In this document: one piece after another, positions 43,157 to 52,723 of the stretch
How the letters are laid out: each line of letters starts with the position of its first letter
How positions within the stretch are numbered: the stretch's first letter is position 1
NCBI GenBank assembly: GCA_031407985.1
Contig: JANOJB010000238.1
Coordinates: 6,804-70,803, forward strand
Reading direction: 5' to 3'
DNA length: 64,000 bases
From: FEN-1088 sp031407985
Lineage (GTDB): Bacteria > Myxococcota_A > Polyangia > Fen-1088
Translations under genes and position numbers: made by a program
The notes under the pieces: model-generated
What the model was told of the DNA's origin: nothing
The model's database searches: none
What the model saw: the letters and a program-made list of their open reading frames with translations, nothing else

Positions 43157-44203
43157 TCAGCCGGGCGATCTCTGGCTTGTCCGCACCATGCGCGCCACGG
43201 CATCGATCCACGACGGCTCCGCGTTCAGCGACGGAACCAGTAGCAGCTCTTCACCGCCCAGGGATCGCCACTGCTCCTTCGCGCGGATGCCAATTTCCTC
43301 GACGGTCTCCAGACAATCGGCGACAAAGGCGGGACACATGACCGCCAGGCGTTTTTTTCCCGCCTTCGCCAGTTCGGGTAGCACCTGGTCGGTGTAGGGA
43401 TGGATCCATGGTGTGCGCCCAAGGCGTGACTGAAACGACACGGAAAACTGGTCGGGCGCCAGACCAAGCCCGGCGCAGAGCGCGCGGGTCGTCGCGAAAC
43501 AGTGCGCGCGGTAGCAGTAGTGGTTCGCGGACACGATTTTGTCGCAACAACCGGCGCTGGCCAGGCAGTGCTGGCCGGTGGGATCGCTCTTGCGCACCTG
43601 ACGTTCGGGCAGGCCGTGATAACTGAACAGCACGAAGTCGGGGCGAAACGCGTCCAGATGGCGGCGCGCGACGTCGGTGAACGCGGCGATGAAACCGGGA
43701 TCGTCGTAGAACGGTTCCAGCGTGTCGATCGAGGGAACGTTCCATTCCTGGCCCAAGATCTCGTAGACGCGGTCCAGGGCCGATCCGCTGGCCGCCGACG
43801 AATACTGCGGAAACAGCGGCGCGATCACGATCTTCGTCGGATTCGCGGCCCGCAGCCTGGCCAGCGCCGATGGGATCGACGGCGCGCCGTAGCGCATGCC
43901 CAGCTCGACCACGTAATCGGGGCCAAGAGCCTTCGCCACGCCGTCGGTCAAACCCCGACTGTGGAACAGCAACGGCGATCCGTGTTCGGCGTCGCCCCAG
44001 ATGGACCGATAGGCCCGGGCCGATTTTGCCGGACGAAACGGCAAGATGATCAGATTCAGCAACATCCAGCGCCCCACCGGGTGGATATCGATCACGCGCG
44101 GATCGCTCAGAAACTCGCGCAGGTAACGCCGCACATCGGAAACACCGGGGGAATCCGGGGTGCCAAGGTTCGCAAGCAGAACCGCGGTAGGACGGGCGGA
44201 CAT
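43157..44203 (-). CDS. hemH: ferrochelatase
   Basis: 348 residues from ATG 44203; it inserts iron into protoporphyrin IX (last step of protohaem synthesis). Motifs: AVLLANLGTPDSPGVSDVRR at the start, FLSDPRVIDI, LFPQYSSAASGS, the catalytic His in FSYHGLPERQ, and the C-terminal CPAFVADCLETVEEIGIRAK with the conserved Glu. An internal cluster of Cys (HCLASAGCC, then HYCYRAHC) lies between the His and the Glu; such an internal Cys set can hold a [2Fe-2S] centre in some ferrochelatases. It is divergent from the GGDEF gene by 48 nt. Confidence 0.92.
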   Translation of the reverse strand: MSARPTAVLLANLGTPDSPGVSDVRRYLREFLSDPRVIDIHPVGRWMLLNLIILPFRPAKSARAYRSIWGDAEHGSPLLFHSRGLTDGVAKALGPDYVVELGMRYGAPSIPSALARLRAANPTKIVIAPLFPQYSSAASGSALDRVYEILGQEWNVPSIDTLEPFYDDPGFIAAFTDVARRHLDAFRPDFVLFSYHGLPERQVRKSDPTGQHCLASAGCCDKIVSANHYCYRAHCFATTRALCAGLGLAPDQFSVSFQSRLGRTPWIHPYTDQVLPELAKAGKKRLAVMCPAFVADCLETVEEIGIRAKEQWRSLGGEELLLVPSLNAEPSWIDAVARMVRTSQRSPG

Positions 44204-44251
44204 GCCTCGGGTTTTAGTCGATCCCGAACCCGAGATACACTCCCCGGGGCC

Positions 44252-45709
44252 TTGCACAAAACAAAGACCCGTGGCGCGGTTCCGGCGCCGCTGCCCCCGA
44301 ATGAAGCCGAGCGGATGGCGGAACTGCGGCGGCTGGATGTGTTCGATTCGCCCGTCGAGGAAGCGTTCGATCGTCTGACCCGCATCGCGGCCGCCCATTT
44401 CCAGGTGCCGATCGCGTTGGTGTCACTGGTCGACACCGATCGCCAGTGGTTCAAATCATTGGTCGGACTGGCGGTTCGCGAAACCGTGCGCGATGTTGCG
44501 TTCTGTTCCCATGCGATCTTAGGGACGGAACCAATGGTGATCGAGGATGCTTTCGAGGACCAACGGTTCTCGGACAACCCGCTGGTGACGGGCGATCCGA
44601 GCATCCGGTTCTACGCGGGGGCGCCCATCGTCTCACACGCGGGACACGCGCTTGGCACCGTGTGCGTCATCGATCGGAAGCCGCGAACGCTCAGCGCACC
44701 GGATCGCATCATGCTGAAAGAGTTGGCGGCCCTGGCCATGGACCTGCTGGAGCAACGCCGCCAGGGGCTGGAGATCGCCGCCGCCCGGGAAAGCGAGAGG
44801 CAGGCCCTGAGGCAATTCCGCCTGTTTTTCGAGAACGCTCCCCTGCCCCTGTACCGCCTGGACACCGAGGGACGGGTACTCAGCTGGAACCCGGCGGCGG
44901 AGCGGCTGCTTGGCTGGTCGGCGGACGAAGTGATCGGCAAGTTTCATTCGCTGGTACCGGATGCCCGGCGGGATGAGTTCGAAGCACTGAAGCAGGGAAT
45001 GCTGGCCAACCCCGAACCCGTCGTGGGAATGCGGCGCGTGCGCCAGAAGAAAGGTGGTGAACAAATCGTCGTGAGTCTCTCCGTCGCGGCGCTGCAGGAC
45101 CAGCAGGGCCGGATCGTCGAATTCCTGGGCGTGGTCGAGGACATCACGGAGCGGGAACAGGCGGCGGATCGTCTGCTGGCGGCGGAGGCCGAGACCAGGC
45201 GCCTGCAGGCGGAAATGTTGCGGGTCGAGCGGGCACTGTCGCGCGTCGATCCGCTGACCGGCCTTGGCAACCGGCGCGCGTGCGACGAGGCCTTCTCCCG
45301 GGAGGCGGCGCGCGCGGAACGAGGCGGACGGCTGTTGTCGATCGTGCTGTTCGATCTGGACCATTTCAAACGCCTGAACGACGAAGCCGGACACAACGGT
45401 GGCGATGAGATGCTGAAGGTCTTCGCGACGGTGTTGAAGGAGAAACTGCGCGCCGTCGACGTCGCGATTCGTTGGGGTGGCGAGGAATTTCTGACCCTGC
45501 TGCCCGAGGCGGGCCTCGACGTGGCGCGCGACATCGCCAATCGGATTCGGCTGGCGTTCGCCGATCGCACGCGGGCAACCGGAAGACCCATGACCGTCTC
45601 GGGTGGAACGGCCCAGCGGCAAGCGGGAGATGATCTGACCGCGCTGGTGGCGCGGGCCGACGCCCATCTGTACGAAGCGAAGGCCTCGGGGCGCGATCGC
45701 GTGCGGTAA
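44252..45709 (+). CDS. GAF-PAS-GGDEF diguanylate cyclase
   Basis: 485 residues from TTG 44252 (ATG 44315 would cut into the conserved NEAERMAEL start of the GAF part). GAF domain about residues 25-175 (EEAFDRLTRIAAAHFQVPIA; HALGTVCVIDRKPRTLSAPD), PAS domain about 190-310 (RLFFENAPLPLYRLDTEGRV; FLGVVEDITERE), short coiled coil, GGDEF domain about 330-480 with DPLTGLGNRRACDEAFSREA, FDLDHFKRLNDEAGHNGGDE and an intact active site RWGGEEFL. RAVD stands five residues before it, a feedback I-site (RxxD). It should make cyclic-di-GMP from two GTP and be product-inhibited. No membrane segments; input unknown. Confidence 0.88.
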   Translation: MHKTKTRGAVPAPLPPNEAERMAELRRLDVFDSPVEEAFDRLTRIAAAHFQVPIALVSLVDTDRQWFKSLVGLAVRETVRDVAFCSHAILGTEPMVIEDAFEDQRFSDNPLVTGDPSIRFYAGAPIVSHAGHALGTVCVIDRKPRTLSAPDRIMLKELAALAMDLLEQRRQGLEIAAARESERQALRQFRLFFENAPLPLYRLDTEGRVLSWNPAAERLLGWSADEVIGKFHSLVPDARRDEFEALKQGMLANPEPVVGMRRVRQKKGGEQIVVSLSVAALQDQQGRIVEFLGVVEDITEREQAADRLLAAEAETRRLQAEMLRVERALSRVDPLTGLGNRRACDEAFSREAARAERGGRLLSIVLFDLDHFKRLNDEAGHNGGDEMLKVFATVLKEKLRAVDVAIRWGGEEFLTLLPEAGLDVARDIANRIRLAFADRTRATGRPMTVSGGTAQRQAGDDLTALVARADAHLYEAKASGRDRVR

Positions 45710-45794
45710 GTGCTCCCGTCGTTGACCCGAACCCCTTGGTCGGACAACCTGACCAGCCCGGACCACCCATGCATTCGCCCCCCCCAAGATCACC

Positions 45795-46664
45795 ATGAGC
45801 CCCGTTTCTCGTGTCGCGATTGCTGTCCTGGCCCTGGCCGCTGGCGCCGGCGTGTTCATGTGGTGGCGACGCCAACCGCCCACGCCACCGGCGCCGCCAC
45901 CGATCAGCAGCCCTGTCGCACCGGCGGCGCCACCGGCCGTCGTCGCTGCCGCACCCACGAAGCCCGAGATCTTGCACCCCATCGGACCCGCAACTTCCGC
46001 GGCGGGAGGCGGGCTGCCGAATCTCGACGAGTCGGATGCCTACCTCAAGACCGCTCTCGACAATCTGCTGGGCAAAAAGGCCGTGCTGTCCTTCCTGGCC
46101 ATCGACGGCTTCGCGCGCGGCCTGGTTGCCACCGTCAACAACCTGGGCACCGACAATGCGGCGGCCGGGATGTGGCCGGTTAGACGCACGGCCGGTGTCA
46201 TCGATACGGAGACACGCACCGGCAGCAGCGTGATCGGACCTGGAAACGCCGCCCGCTACGCGCCCTTCGTGCGCTTCGTCGAGGGAATCGACACCGATCG
46301 GGCGGTCGCGCTGTACACGCGCGTATACCCGCTGCTTCAGGATGCCTACGAGGATCTGGGATTCCCCGGCAAGTATTTTAACGACCGCGTGGTCGAAGTG
46401 ATTGACCATCTGCTGGCGACCCCCGACATCGCCGGGCCCATCAAGGTCAAGCGGGTCGAGGTGGCGGACGCGGCCAGGCCGCCGGGGGCGCCGGCGCTTT
46501 ATGTGTTCGAAGACCCAACGCTCGAGCTCAGTTCGTCGGGCCGGAAGATCCTGCTCCGCATCGGTCGCGACAACGCCGCGAAGCTCAAGGCCAAGCTGGC
46601 CGACATCCGCCAGCGGATCGCCAACCGCCGGGTTTCGAACATCAGTCGTTCGAAGCCCGAGTAG
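45795..46664 (+). CDS. DUF3014-domain membrane-anchored protein
   Basis: 289 residues. N-terminal membrane anchor VAIAVLALAAGAGVFMWWRR (about 7-26), an Ala/Pro linker of about 45 residues, then the DUF3014 body: LPNLDESDAYLKTALDNLLG, RFVEGIDTDRAVALYTRVYP, and FGFP-like DLGFPGKYFNDRVVEVIDHL. Function of the family is not known. It lies 13 nt before the glycosyltransferase gene and may share its transcript. Confidence 0.85.
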   Translation: MSPVSRVAIAVLALAAGAGVFMWWRRQPPTPPAPPPISSPVAPAAPPAVVAAAPTKPEILHPIGPATSAAGGGLPNLDESDAYLKTALDNLLGKKAVLSFLAIDGFARGLVATVNNLGTDNAAAGMWPVRRTAGVIDTETRTGSSVIGPGNAARYAPFVRFVEGIDTDRAVALYTRVYPLLQDAYEDLGFPGKYFNDRVVEVIDHLLATPDIAGPIKVKRVEVADAARPPGAPALYVFEDPTLELSSSGRKILLRIGRDNAAKLKAKLADIRQRIANRRVSNISRSKPE

Positions 46665-46677
46665 CCGCGGCGACCCC

Positions 46678-48459
46678 ATGGACATTCCTTCTCCCCCGAC
46701 CCTGTCGCGCTTCAGTCGGACGGCGCTTCATGTCTGCACCGTTCTCATCGCGCTGATCGGCATTGCCTGCATTGGCGCCAGCCGGCGTTCCTTCTCCGGA
46801 ACCTTCGACGAAAGCAATCACCTGGCCACGGGCCTCGAATGGTGGCAGTTCGGCACGTACACGCTGTGGACGGAAAACCCGCCGCTGGCGCGGGTGGCCG
46901 TCGCCGCGTTGCCTTATCTGCATGGAATGCGTCTGCCGGCGCGGGAACAGTGGGAGCCAAAGACGCACGACTGGGATCGCAGCTGGGAGATCGGCACCGA
47001 TCTGCTTTACGAAGGCGATGGCTTCGAGACCAACCTGACGCGGGCGCGCCTGGGTACGCTGCCGTTTTTTGTCGTCGCCCTGTTCGCGGTCTGGGGCCTG
47101 GCCGGTGGACGTCGGCGACCGACGGCGGGCCTTGTGGCCGTAGCGCTGACCGCGACACTACCTACGCTGATCGCGCACGGGGCGCTTGCCACCACCGATG
47201 TCGCGTTCGCGGCGATGTTCCTGTTGGCGATCCTGACGCTCCTGCGCTGGTTCGAAAGACCGACCGTTCCCCGCGCGTTGGTGTTGGGCACCGCCGTCGG
47301 GTTGGCGTTGCTCACAAAATTTTCGACGCTGGCCTTCTTCCCGATCGCGGTCGTGGCGGTCGTCGGCGCCCGCCGGATCGCGGGGGCGTCAGTCCGTCCT
47401 TCGCAAGGTGATTTTTCGCTTCACTGGTCACGGGTGGCGGGTCATTGGGGCCTGGCGCTGATGGCGGGATTCACGGTGACGTGGGCGGGTTACGGATTCT
47501 CCGTTGGACCGATGGATGCCCTGCTGCCCGAGGTCAAAGGCTGGCTGCGCATTCTTCCACCTGTCTCTGATCGCAACGGCATCACCGGTCTTTTGTTGCG
47601 CGTCCCGTTGCCCATGCCCGAGCTGTTTCATGGATTGCGTTTTTTGGTCGCGCACGACGGCGTCGGCCACGAGGCCTACCTGCTGGGGAAGACCTCCGAA
47701 CACGGCTTCCTGGCGTTCTATCCGATCGCGCTGTTGGTGAAGACGCCCTTGCCGTTTCTCGCGTTGCTGGTTTGTTCCCTGCCCCTGCTGGCCCACCGCC
47801 GACGTACGCTGTGGACAGCACAAGCCGTCGCGTTGGCCGCATTCGGGATCCTACTGATCTCACTGCGCAGCCACGTGAACCTGGGCATTCGGCACGTGTT
47901 CGTGCTGTTGCCCTTGCTGGCCGTCGCCGTCGCGCGTGTCATCGACGAAAAATGGATGACGTGCCCCGCACCGGGAGCAAAGTGTCTGGTAGCGGCCGGC
48001 GTCGTGGGTGCCCTGCTTCTCGCACAAGCGGGCGGCGCCATCGCCGCGCGAAAAACGCAGTTGGGATACTTCAACGCCCTTGCCGGATCGGATCCGGCAA
48101 CCATCCTTCTCGACTCCGATCTCGACTGGGGACAGGATCTGTTCGCGTTGCGACAGGAGGCCCACGCGCGCGGCATCGACACCCTGAAGCTGGCCTACTT
48201 CGGCACCCTGCGACAGTGCCGACATGGTCTACCCGCGTTGAAGGGTCTGGAGCCGGGGAAGGCGACCACCGGTTGGATCGCCATCAGCGAGAACTACTAC
48301 CGCCACCGCAGCACGTTCCTGTTGTTGAAGGATCCCTGCAATCCCAAGTCGACCTACAAGGACGCCGAGATCCCCCCCCTGCCCTTCGCCTGGTTGCAGG
48401 CCCACAAACCGGTCGCGATCGCCGGAAGCTCGCTCCGCCTGTACCACATCGTGCCGTGA
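46678..48459 (+). CDS. PMT/ArnT-like membrane glycosyltransferase (GT39-type)
   Basis: 593 residues from ATG 46678. After TM1 the first external loop carries SFSGTFDESNHLATGLEWW with the acidic pair expected in GT-C enzymes and WTENPPLARVAVAALPYL. About ten more hydrophobic segments follow to residue 480, then a C-terminal soluble part (DSDLDWGQDLFALRQEAHAR; TTGWIAISENYYRHRSTF). GT-C enzymes transfer sugars from polyprenyl-phosphate to protein or lipid on the periplasmic side. Acceptor unknown. Neighbours (DUF3014, UspA) give no clear pathway. Confidence 0.8.
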   Translation: MDIPSPPTLSRFSRTALHVCTVLIALIGIACIGASRRSFSGTFDESNHLATGLEWWQFGTYTLWTENPPLARVAVAALPYLHGMRLPAREQWEPKTHDWDRSWEIGTDLLYEGDGFETNLTRARLGTLPFFVVALFAVWGLAGGRRRPTAGLVAVALTATLPTLIAHGALATTDVAFAAMFLLAILTLLRWFERPTVPRALVLGTAVGLALLTKFSTLAFFPIAVVAVVGARRIAGASVRPSQGDFSLHWSRVAGHWGLALMAGFTVTWAGYGFSVGPMDALLPEVKGWLRILPPVSDRNGITGLLLRVPLPMPELFHGLRFLVAHDGVGHEAYLLGKTSEHGFLAFYPIALLVKTPLPFLALLVCSLPLLAHRRRTLWTAQAVALAAFGILLISLRSHVNLGIRHVFVLLPLLAVAVARVIDEKWMTCPAPGAKCLVAAGVVGALLLAQAGGAIAARKTQLGYFNALAGSDPATILLDSDLDWGQDLFALRQEAHARGIDTLKLAYFGTLRQCRHGLPALKGLEPGKATTGWIAISENYYRHRSTFLLLKDPCNPKSTYKDAEIPPLPFAWLQAHKPVAIAGSSLRLYHIVP

Positions 48460-48507
48460 CGATCGCCATCTGGAGCGACATTCCCAACGATCGCATAAGG
48501 TAGGCAG

Positions 48508-48963
48508 ATGACGAACGCTCCATGGGCGCGCATCCTGCTGGGAACCGATTTCTCCGACACCGCGCGATCAGCCTTTCGCACGGCTCTGGGTCTGGCCAAG
48601 GCACTGTCAGCAACCATCGAGGTGGTTCACGTGCGCACGGTGTTGGGCAACATCGAAACGGCCGGCATCCTTCCCGGACCCGATCGCGACAAGCAGATCG
48701 AGGATGAAATTGACGCCAACCTGACGGTGCTGCGAGACGAAGCTCTGGCTGCCGGCGTCCCCTGCATCACCAGCAGTCTGGAAGGCACGCCCCACGACGT
48801 GATCGTCGCGCGCGCCCAACAGATGGGTGCCGCCCTGATTGTCGTGGGCACCCACGGTCGAACCGGAGTCGCGCGTGCCGTGCTGGGCAGCATCGCGGAA
48901 AGAATAGTCGAGCACTCGACGGTGCCCGTGGTCGTCAGTCCACGGTTATCCGACGATCGGTAA
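48508..48963 (+). CDS. universal stress protein UspA family
   Basis: 151 residues, single Usp domain. RILLGTDFSDTARSAFRTAL opens the fold, and the ATP-binding signature GTHGRTGVARAVLGSIAERI (G-2x-G-9x-G-S pattern) is present near residue 116, so it should bind ATP. AAGGTAGGCAG just before the ATG can act as ribosome binding site. Stand-alone gene between the glycosyltransferase and the convergent protease. Confidence 0.92.
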   Translation: MTNAPWARILLGTDFSDTARSAFRTALGLAKALSATIEVVHVRTVLGNIETAGILPGPDRDKQIEDEIDANLTVLRDEALAAGVPCITSSLEGTPHDVIVARAQQMGAALIVVGTHGRTGVARAVLGSIAERIVEHSTVPVVVSPRLSDDR

Positions 48964-48990
48964 CGCCCCGACCCGGGCGGCCGCAAGGCT

Positions 48991-49797
48991 TCAGTTTCTG
49001 AAGACCAGAATCACGGGTCGACCGTTGGGTGGGATCCGCGACGCTTCGCGAGCAACCTGGCCGGGCGGAATGTAGACGGTATCCAGGGCAACACCCGCGC
49101 CGTCACTGGCATCCGCGCCGTCAGGCGTGAAGTCGCCCGCGCGCCAACCGTTCACATCGCCCCGCAGGCGGACGGCGAAACGCTCGGCCGAACCCATCGT
49201 CCACAGGACGAAAGCTACGAACAGCAACTGATAGGCGCCGATCGCCAATCCCAACACCGCCAGCGCCACGCAGAATACGCGGCCGACCTTCACGGCCAGA
49301 TCCGTCGCACCCACCAGTCCACGGCGCCGCGCCAGCAAGGCGCGCAAAATACGCCCACCGTCCGACGGAAAGGCCGGAACCAGGTTGAACACCGCCAGGA
49401 CCAGGTTCACCCAGCCGAAAATCGCCAGCGCTTGGACTCCCGAAGCGACCGCAAGGCCATGCCCCACACCCGCCAGCGCGAACGATACGGCCGGACCGGC
49501 CGCGGCGATGGCGATCTCGTCACGCGGCGTTCGGGGAAGACCGACGATGCGGGCGGCTCCGCCAAAAAAATGCAGCTCGATGTCAGCGACGCGCACGCCC
49601 AGACGACGGGCCATCAAGGCGTGTCCCAGTTCGTGCAACAACACGGACGCGGCGGCGATCAGGGACACCACCAGCCCCGCCAGCCCGCCCATCCACAGGA
49701 AGACGGCCCCAAGCAACAACAGGAATGACAGGTTCACCCGGATGGGGAACCCAAACATGGTGCCAATACGGAAACTGGGAAGCATGGTGATCCACAT
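48991..49797 (-). CDS. M50-family site-2-like membrane metalloprotease
   Basis: 268 residues from ATG 49797 (GTG 49833 and ATG 49785 are alternatives). Several membrane segments. The zinc site LLHELGHALMARRLGV lies in the second one, and the third ligand region NLVPAFPSDGGRILRALLA is a variant of the NPxPxLDGG motif with Ser-Asp for Leu-Asp. HFFGGAARIVGLPRTPRDEI follows the HELGH segment, as in the family. Soluble C-terminal tail of about 70 residues. It probably cleaves a membrane protein within the bilayer; no anti-sigma partner is adjacent, but a sigma/anti-sigma pair lies 1.5 kb away. Confidence 0.87.
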   Translation of the reverse strand: MWITMLPSFRIGTMFGFPIRVNLSFLLLLGAVFLWMGGLAGLVVSLIAAASVLLHELGHALMARRLGVRVADIELHFFGGAARIVGLPRTPRDEIAIAAAGPAVSFALAGVGHGLAVASGVQALAIFGWVNLVLAVFNLVPAFPSDGGRILRALLARRRGLVGATDLAVKVGRVFCVALAVLGLAIGAYQLLFVAFVLWTMGSAERFAVRLRGDVNGWRAGDFTPDGADASDGAGVALDTVYIPPGQVAREASRIPPNGRPVILVFRN

Positions 49798-49839
49798 GAA
49801 ACACCAATCGCCGCCCGTCAAGGACGACCACACACCCGA

Positions 49840-51168
49840 TCACGCAACCGGCACGTAGACCGCGTAACCGCGCGGGGGAGCCCAAAATTCCCCACGGCGA
49901 TCCGAGGCGGTCCCGGTCGCCTGCGGTGCGGCTCCGTCGCGACCGCACCACGCAACCGGACGATACGCGGTGGACCGCCGGGCCGTATCGACGAACGCGC
50001 CGTTCCAGCGATCGCCACGGTTGTTCAGCACCAGGATCAGGCCCGGTGCTTGGCCCGCACCCAGCCGCTCCATGACGTACAAATCGTCGTCGACGTGACG
50101 AACCACCGCGTCGCCGGCAGCGAATTGTTCGTGCGCCGTCACCAGCGCGGCAATGCCGTGGGGTGCCCCTGGCCGCCCGAGATCGAATGCAAAGTAGTCC
50201 TGCCAATACACGCATGGATATCCGGGGTGCGTCAGGATGAAGGCATAGGCCAACATCTTGTCCGCGACGACCGGTGACGTGATCCCCCCGCGAAAGTCGT
50301 GATTGTCGACGAAGGTGACGGCGTGCTGGGGTCGCGCTGCCGACAACGTTCCGCCTTCCGCCAGACGCCGCAACGAGAAACCGTAACTGTCGCACAGATC
50401 CTTCAGTCGATAACGCAGCGGAAAATCGAACGCCGAGATCGGATTGTCGGTGTCGGCGTTCACGCGATCCAACCACGCGACGATCTCTCCCTCGGGCGAC
50501 CAACTCTCGGCGACGCCGAAGGGTACCAACACCTTGCCGTCACGTACGTACTGCCGTTCCATGATCGCCCCGACCAGCCAACTACCGTACCCCTTCACGA
50601 AATCGAAACGAAATCCGTCGAAGCCGATCTCGCGAACCAGCATGTCGGCGTGATCCACCAACGCGCGGTAGACGTCGGGATTGTGGTGGCACAGATCGGG
50701 CATGTCGCCCCAGGTCTGGTTGTCCCAACGTTCGAACCGGCTGGGATGAAACGCGCGATAGTCAGGCTGAAACCGCCCGCTGGCGGGCCGAAACCGCGTC
50801 CAGCCCTCGCGGTTGAAATCCGGGTTCCACTCACTTTCGCCGCCGCTCATGTGGTTGTAGACGGTGTCGGCGTAGGACTGCATCCCCAGTTCGCGCGCGC
50901 GGGCAACCAGCGCGACCAAATCGGCCTTCCGGCCGAACCAGGTCTCGGTGCGGCCACGTTGATCGAACTCGCCCAAATCGAAGTAGTCGAAGGGGTCGTA
51001 ACCCATCGACGCCGCGTTGGCCGCCTTGTTACACGGGGGCAACCACAGCGCAGTAAACCCGGCGGAACGAAGCGCAGGCAATCGCTCGGTCACGTGGGGC
51101 CACCACGCAAACTCGACCCCCTCCTCCCGCGGACAATCCCAGTAAAACGCCTGCATCAGCACGCCCAT
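49840..51168 (-). CDS. cytoplasmic alpha-amylase (GH13)
   Basis: 442 residues, no signal peptide. GH13 regions: MQAFYWDCPREEG at the start, TALWLPPCNKAANAASMGYD, region I YADTVYNHM (DxVxNH), region II GFDGFRFDFVKGYGSW with the nucleophile Asp, region III FGVAESWSP with the acid/base Glu, region IV TFVDNHDFRGG with the transition-state Asp. The C-terminal beta domain is short. It is most like glucan 1,4-alpha-maltotetraohydrolase or cytoplasmic amylases that digest glycogen. Its start faces the sigma factor gene. Confidence 0.92.
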   Translation of the reverse strand: MGVLMQAFYWDCPREEGVEFAWWPHVTERLPALRSAGFTALWLPPCNKAANAASMGYDPFDYFDLGEFDQRGRTETWFGRKADLVALVARARELGMQSYADTVYNHMSGGESEWNPDFNREGWTRFRPASGRFQPDYRAFHPSRFERWDNQTWGDMPDLCHHNPDVYRALVDHADMLVREIGFDGFRFDFVKGYGSWLVGAIMERQYVRDGKVLVPFGVAESWSPEGEIVAWLDRVNADTDNPISAFDFPLRYRLKDLCDSYGFSLRRLAEGGTLSAARPQHAVTFVDNHDFRGGITSPVVADKMLAYAFILTHPGYPCVYWQDYFAFDLGRPGAPHGIAALVTAHEQFAAGDAVVRHVDDDLYVMERLGAGQAPGLILVLNNRGDRWNGAFVDTARRSTAYRPVAWCGRDGAAPQATGTASDRRGEFWAPPRGYAVYVPVA

Positions 51169-51305
51169 TGGGGCGCGATCATCGTCGACCGGGAGCCTGC
51201 GTCAAGTCAGCCTTGAAAAACTCCGGGCAACGGCACACGCAGAATCGTGACAACTTCATTCGGCGATTCGTCCAAAACGGGGCCCCGGTTCGTTCCCTGG
51301 TTTGG

Positions 51306-51902
51306 ATGACCGCGCCCAAAGCTGTCCCCATGCCACCCTCGTCCGCCGAGTCTGACCCAAGCGCTCTGTCATTTGATGGGCGGTGGTTGGCCTTGTTTCA
51401 CGCGGGCGACAGGGCGACCCTGGAGGCCTGCTACCGGGAACATTTCGCCACCGTGGAACGCGCGATCGGGCCGATCCTGGGTGGCGCGGATCGGGAAACC
51501 GTCATTCACGAACTGTTCTCACGTCTGATCGCACGTGACGATTTTCGACGATCGTTTCACGGCGGATCGTTGGCGGCATGGCTGGCCACCGTCGCGCGCA
51601 ACCAGGCCATCGACTACCGGCGACGCCTGGGGCGCGAGGCGGCCGATCCCAGCGACGAACGACAGGTGGGGGTCGCGGACGACTGGGAACTGGCGTCTGA
51701 AGCGCGCTTGCTGGTCGAACAGTTCCGTCGCCAGCACCTGCCTCCCGCGTGGGAAGGCGTTTTCGCGCTGCGGTTTCTGGAACAGCTTCCCCAGCGCGAG
51801 GCCGCGCAGCGTTTGTCCATGCACCGCACCACGCTGGCCTACCGCGAGATTCAAATTCGCAGGTTGCTAAAGCGTTTTCTGTTGGGAGAGAACAAACCAT
51901 GA
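51306..51902 (+). CDS. ECF-like RNA polymerase sigma factor
   Basis: 198 residues from ATG 51306 (frame open back to 51168, but that part overlaps the divergent amylase start). Region 2 is seen in LEACYREHFATVERAIGPIL and GSLAAWLATVARNQAIDYRR; region 4 in AWEGVFALRFLEQLPQREAA and RLSMHRTTLAYREIQIRRLL (helix-turn-helix). Short, divergent members of this kind occur in myxobacteria next to caspase genes. The stop overlaps the anti-sigma gene (ATGA at 51899-51902). Confidence 0.85.
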   Translation: MTAPKAVPMPPSSAESDPSALSFDGRWLALFHAGDRATLEACYREHFATVERAIGPILGGADRETVIHELFSRLIARDDFRRSFHGGSLAAWLATVARNQAIDYRRRLGREAADPSDERQVGVADDWELASEARLLVEQFRRQHLPPAWEGVFALRFLEQLPQREAAQRLSMHRTTLAYREIQIRRLLKRFLLGENKP

Positions 51903-52723
51903 ACACCGTCGCCACATCCTTGTCGCCCGAACACCAGCGCAGCCACCGCGAGATCGCAGCCCATTTCGCGGGACAAATCACGCCGGCACGGGAGGCCGCG
52001 ATGCGCGCCCACCTGCCGGGGTGTGCGTCCTGCCGGCATCACTACGATCGCCATCTCATCTTGGCGCGCATGGATCCCCAGGCACGACCGGCGGTGCTGC
52101 GGATCGCCAGCGGGTTGGGTCTGCGATGGCGCGCGCAAGACGGTTTCAGGTGGAAGCCGAAACATTGGATCGGTGTGGCGCTGCTGCCGATCGTCGCGGC
52201 GGCGGCCTTCGCGCTGTTGATTCGTCCCGCCAAACATGCCGCGGGCACCGACACGACCGGCGGCTTCGCCGCACGCGGTGTGCGTCCCTCCGAGACGCGC
52301 GCGCCCACCCTGTGGACGTACCACCTGGCGGCCGATGGAACGCCCAAGCTGGCCGGACGATCGATTGGGGCCGACGACGAACTGGCGTTCGCGTACTCCA
52401 ATCCACAGGCAAAACCGTATGTCATGGTTTTCGGCGTGGACGAACACCGCCGTGTCTACTGGTTTCACCCGGCGTGGCTGATTGGTGCACCAGTGCCCGT
52501 CGCCATCCGCGCGTCTGCCGGACCAGGGCCGCACGAGCTCTCGGACGCGATCCGCCACTCGATGGACGGGCGGAAGCTGATCGTGTTCGCGGTGTTCTCG
52601 GATCGCGCTCTGGACGCGACGACCGTGGAGACCCGCGTACGGGCGGCGGCGGCCGTTGATGTGTTGCCGTCGCTGGGCGACGGGGTCGTCGTCACCCAGC
52701 ACACTTTCGAGGTTCTCCGGTGA
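51899..52723 (+). CDS. anti-sigma factor-like membrane protein with zinc-finger motif
   Basis: 274 residues from ATG 51899. N-terminal zf-HC2-type site AAHFAGQITPAREAAMRAHL then PGCASCRHHYDRHL (H, and CxxC after H, about residues 21-46). One transmembrane segment HWIGVALLPIVAAAAFALLI (about 89-108). The extracytoplasmic part (about 165 residues) contains AYSNPQAKPYVMVFGVDEHR and YWFHPAWLIGAPVPVAI, unrecognised. It should hold the sigma factor in check. Overlaps both neighbours by 4 nt. Confidence 0.82.
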   Translation: MNTVATSLSPEHQRSHREIAAHFAGQITPAREAAMRAHLPGCASCRHHYDRHLILARMDPQARPAVLRIASGLGLRWRAQDGFRWKPKHWIGVALLPIVAAAAFALLIRPAKHAAGTDTTGGFAARGVRPSETRAPTLWTYHLAADGTPKLAGRSIGADDELAFAYSNPQAKPYVMVFGVDEHRRVYWFHPAWLIGAPVPVAIRASAGPGPHELSDAIRHSMDGRKLIVFAVFSDRALDATTVETRVRAAAAVDVLPSLGDGVVVTQHTFEVLR

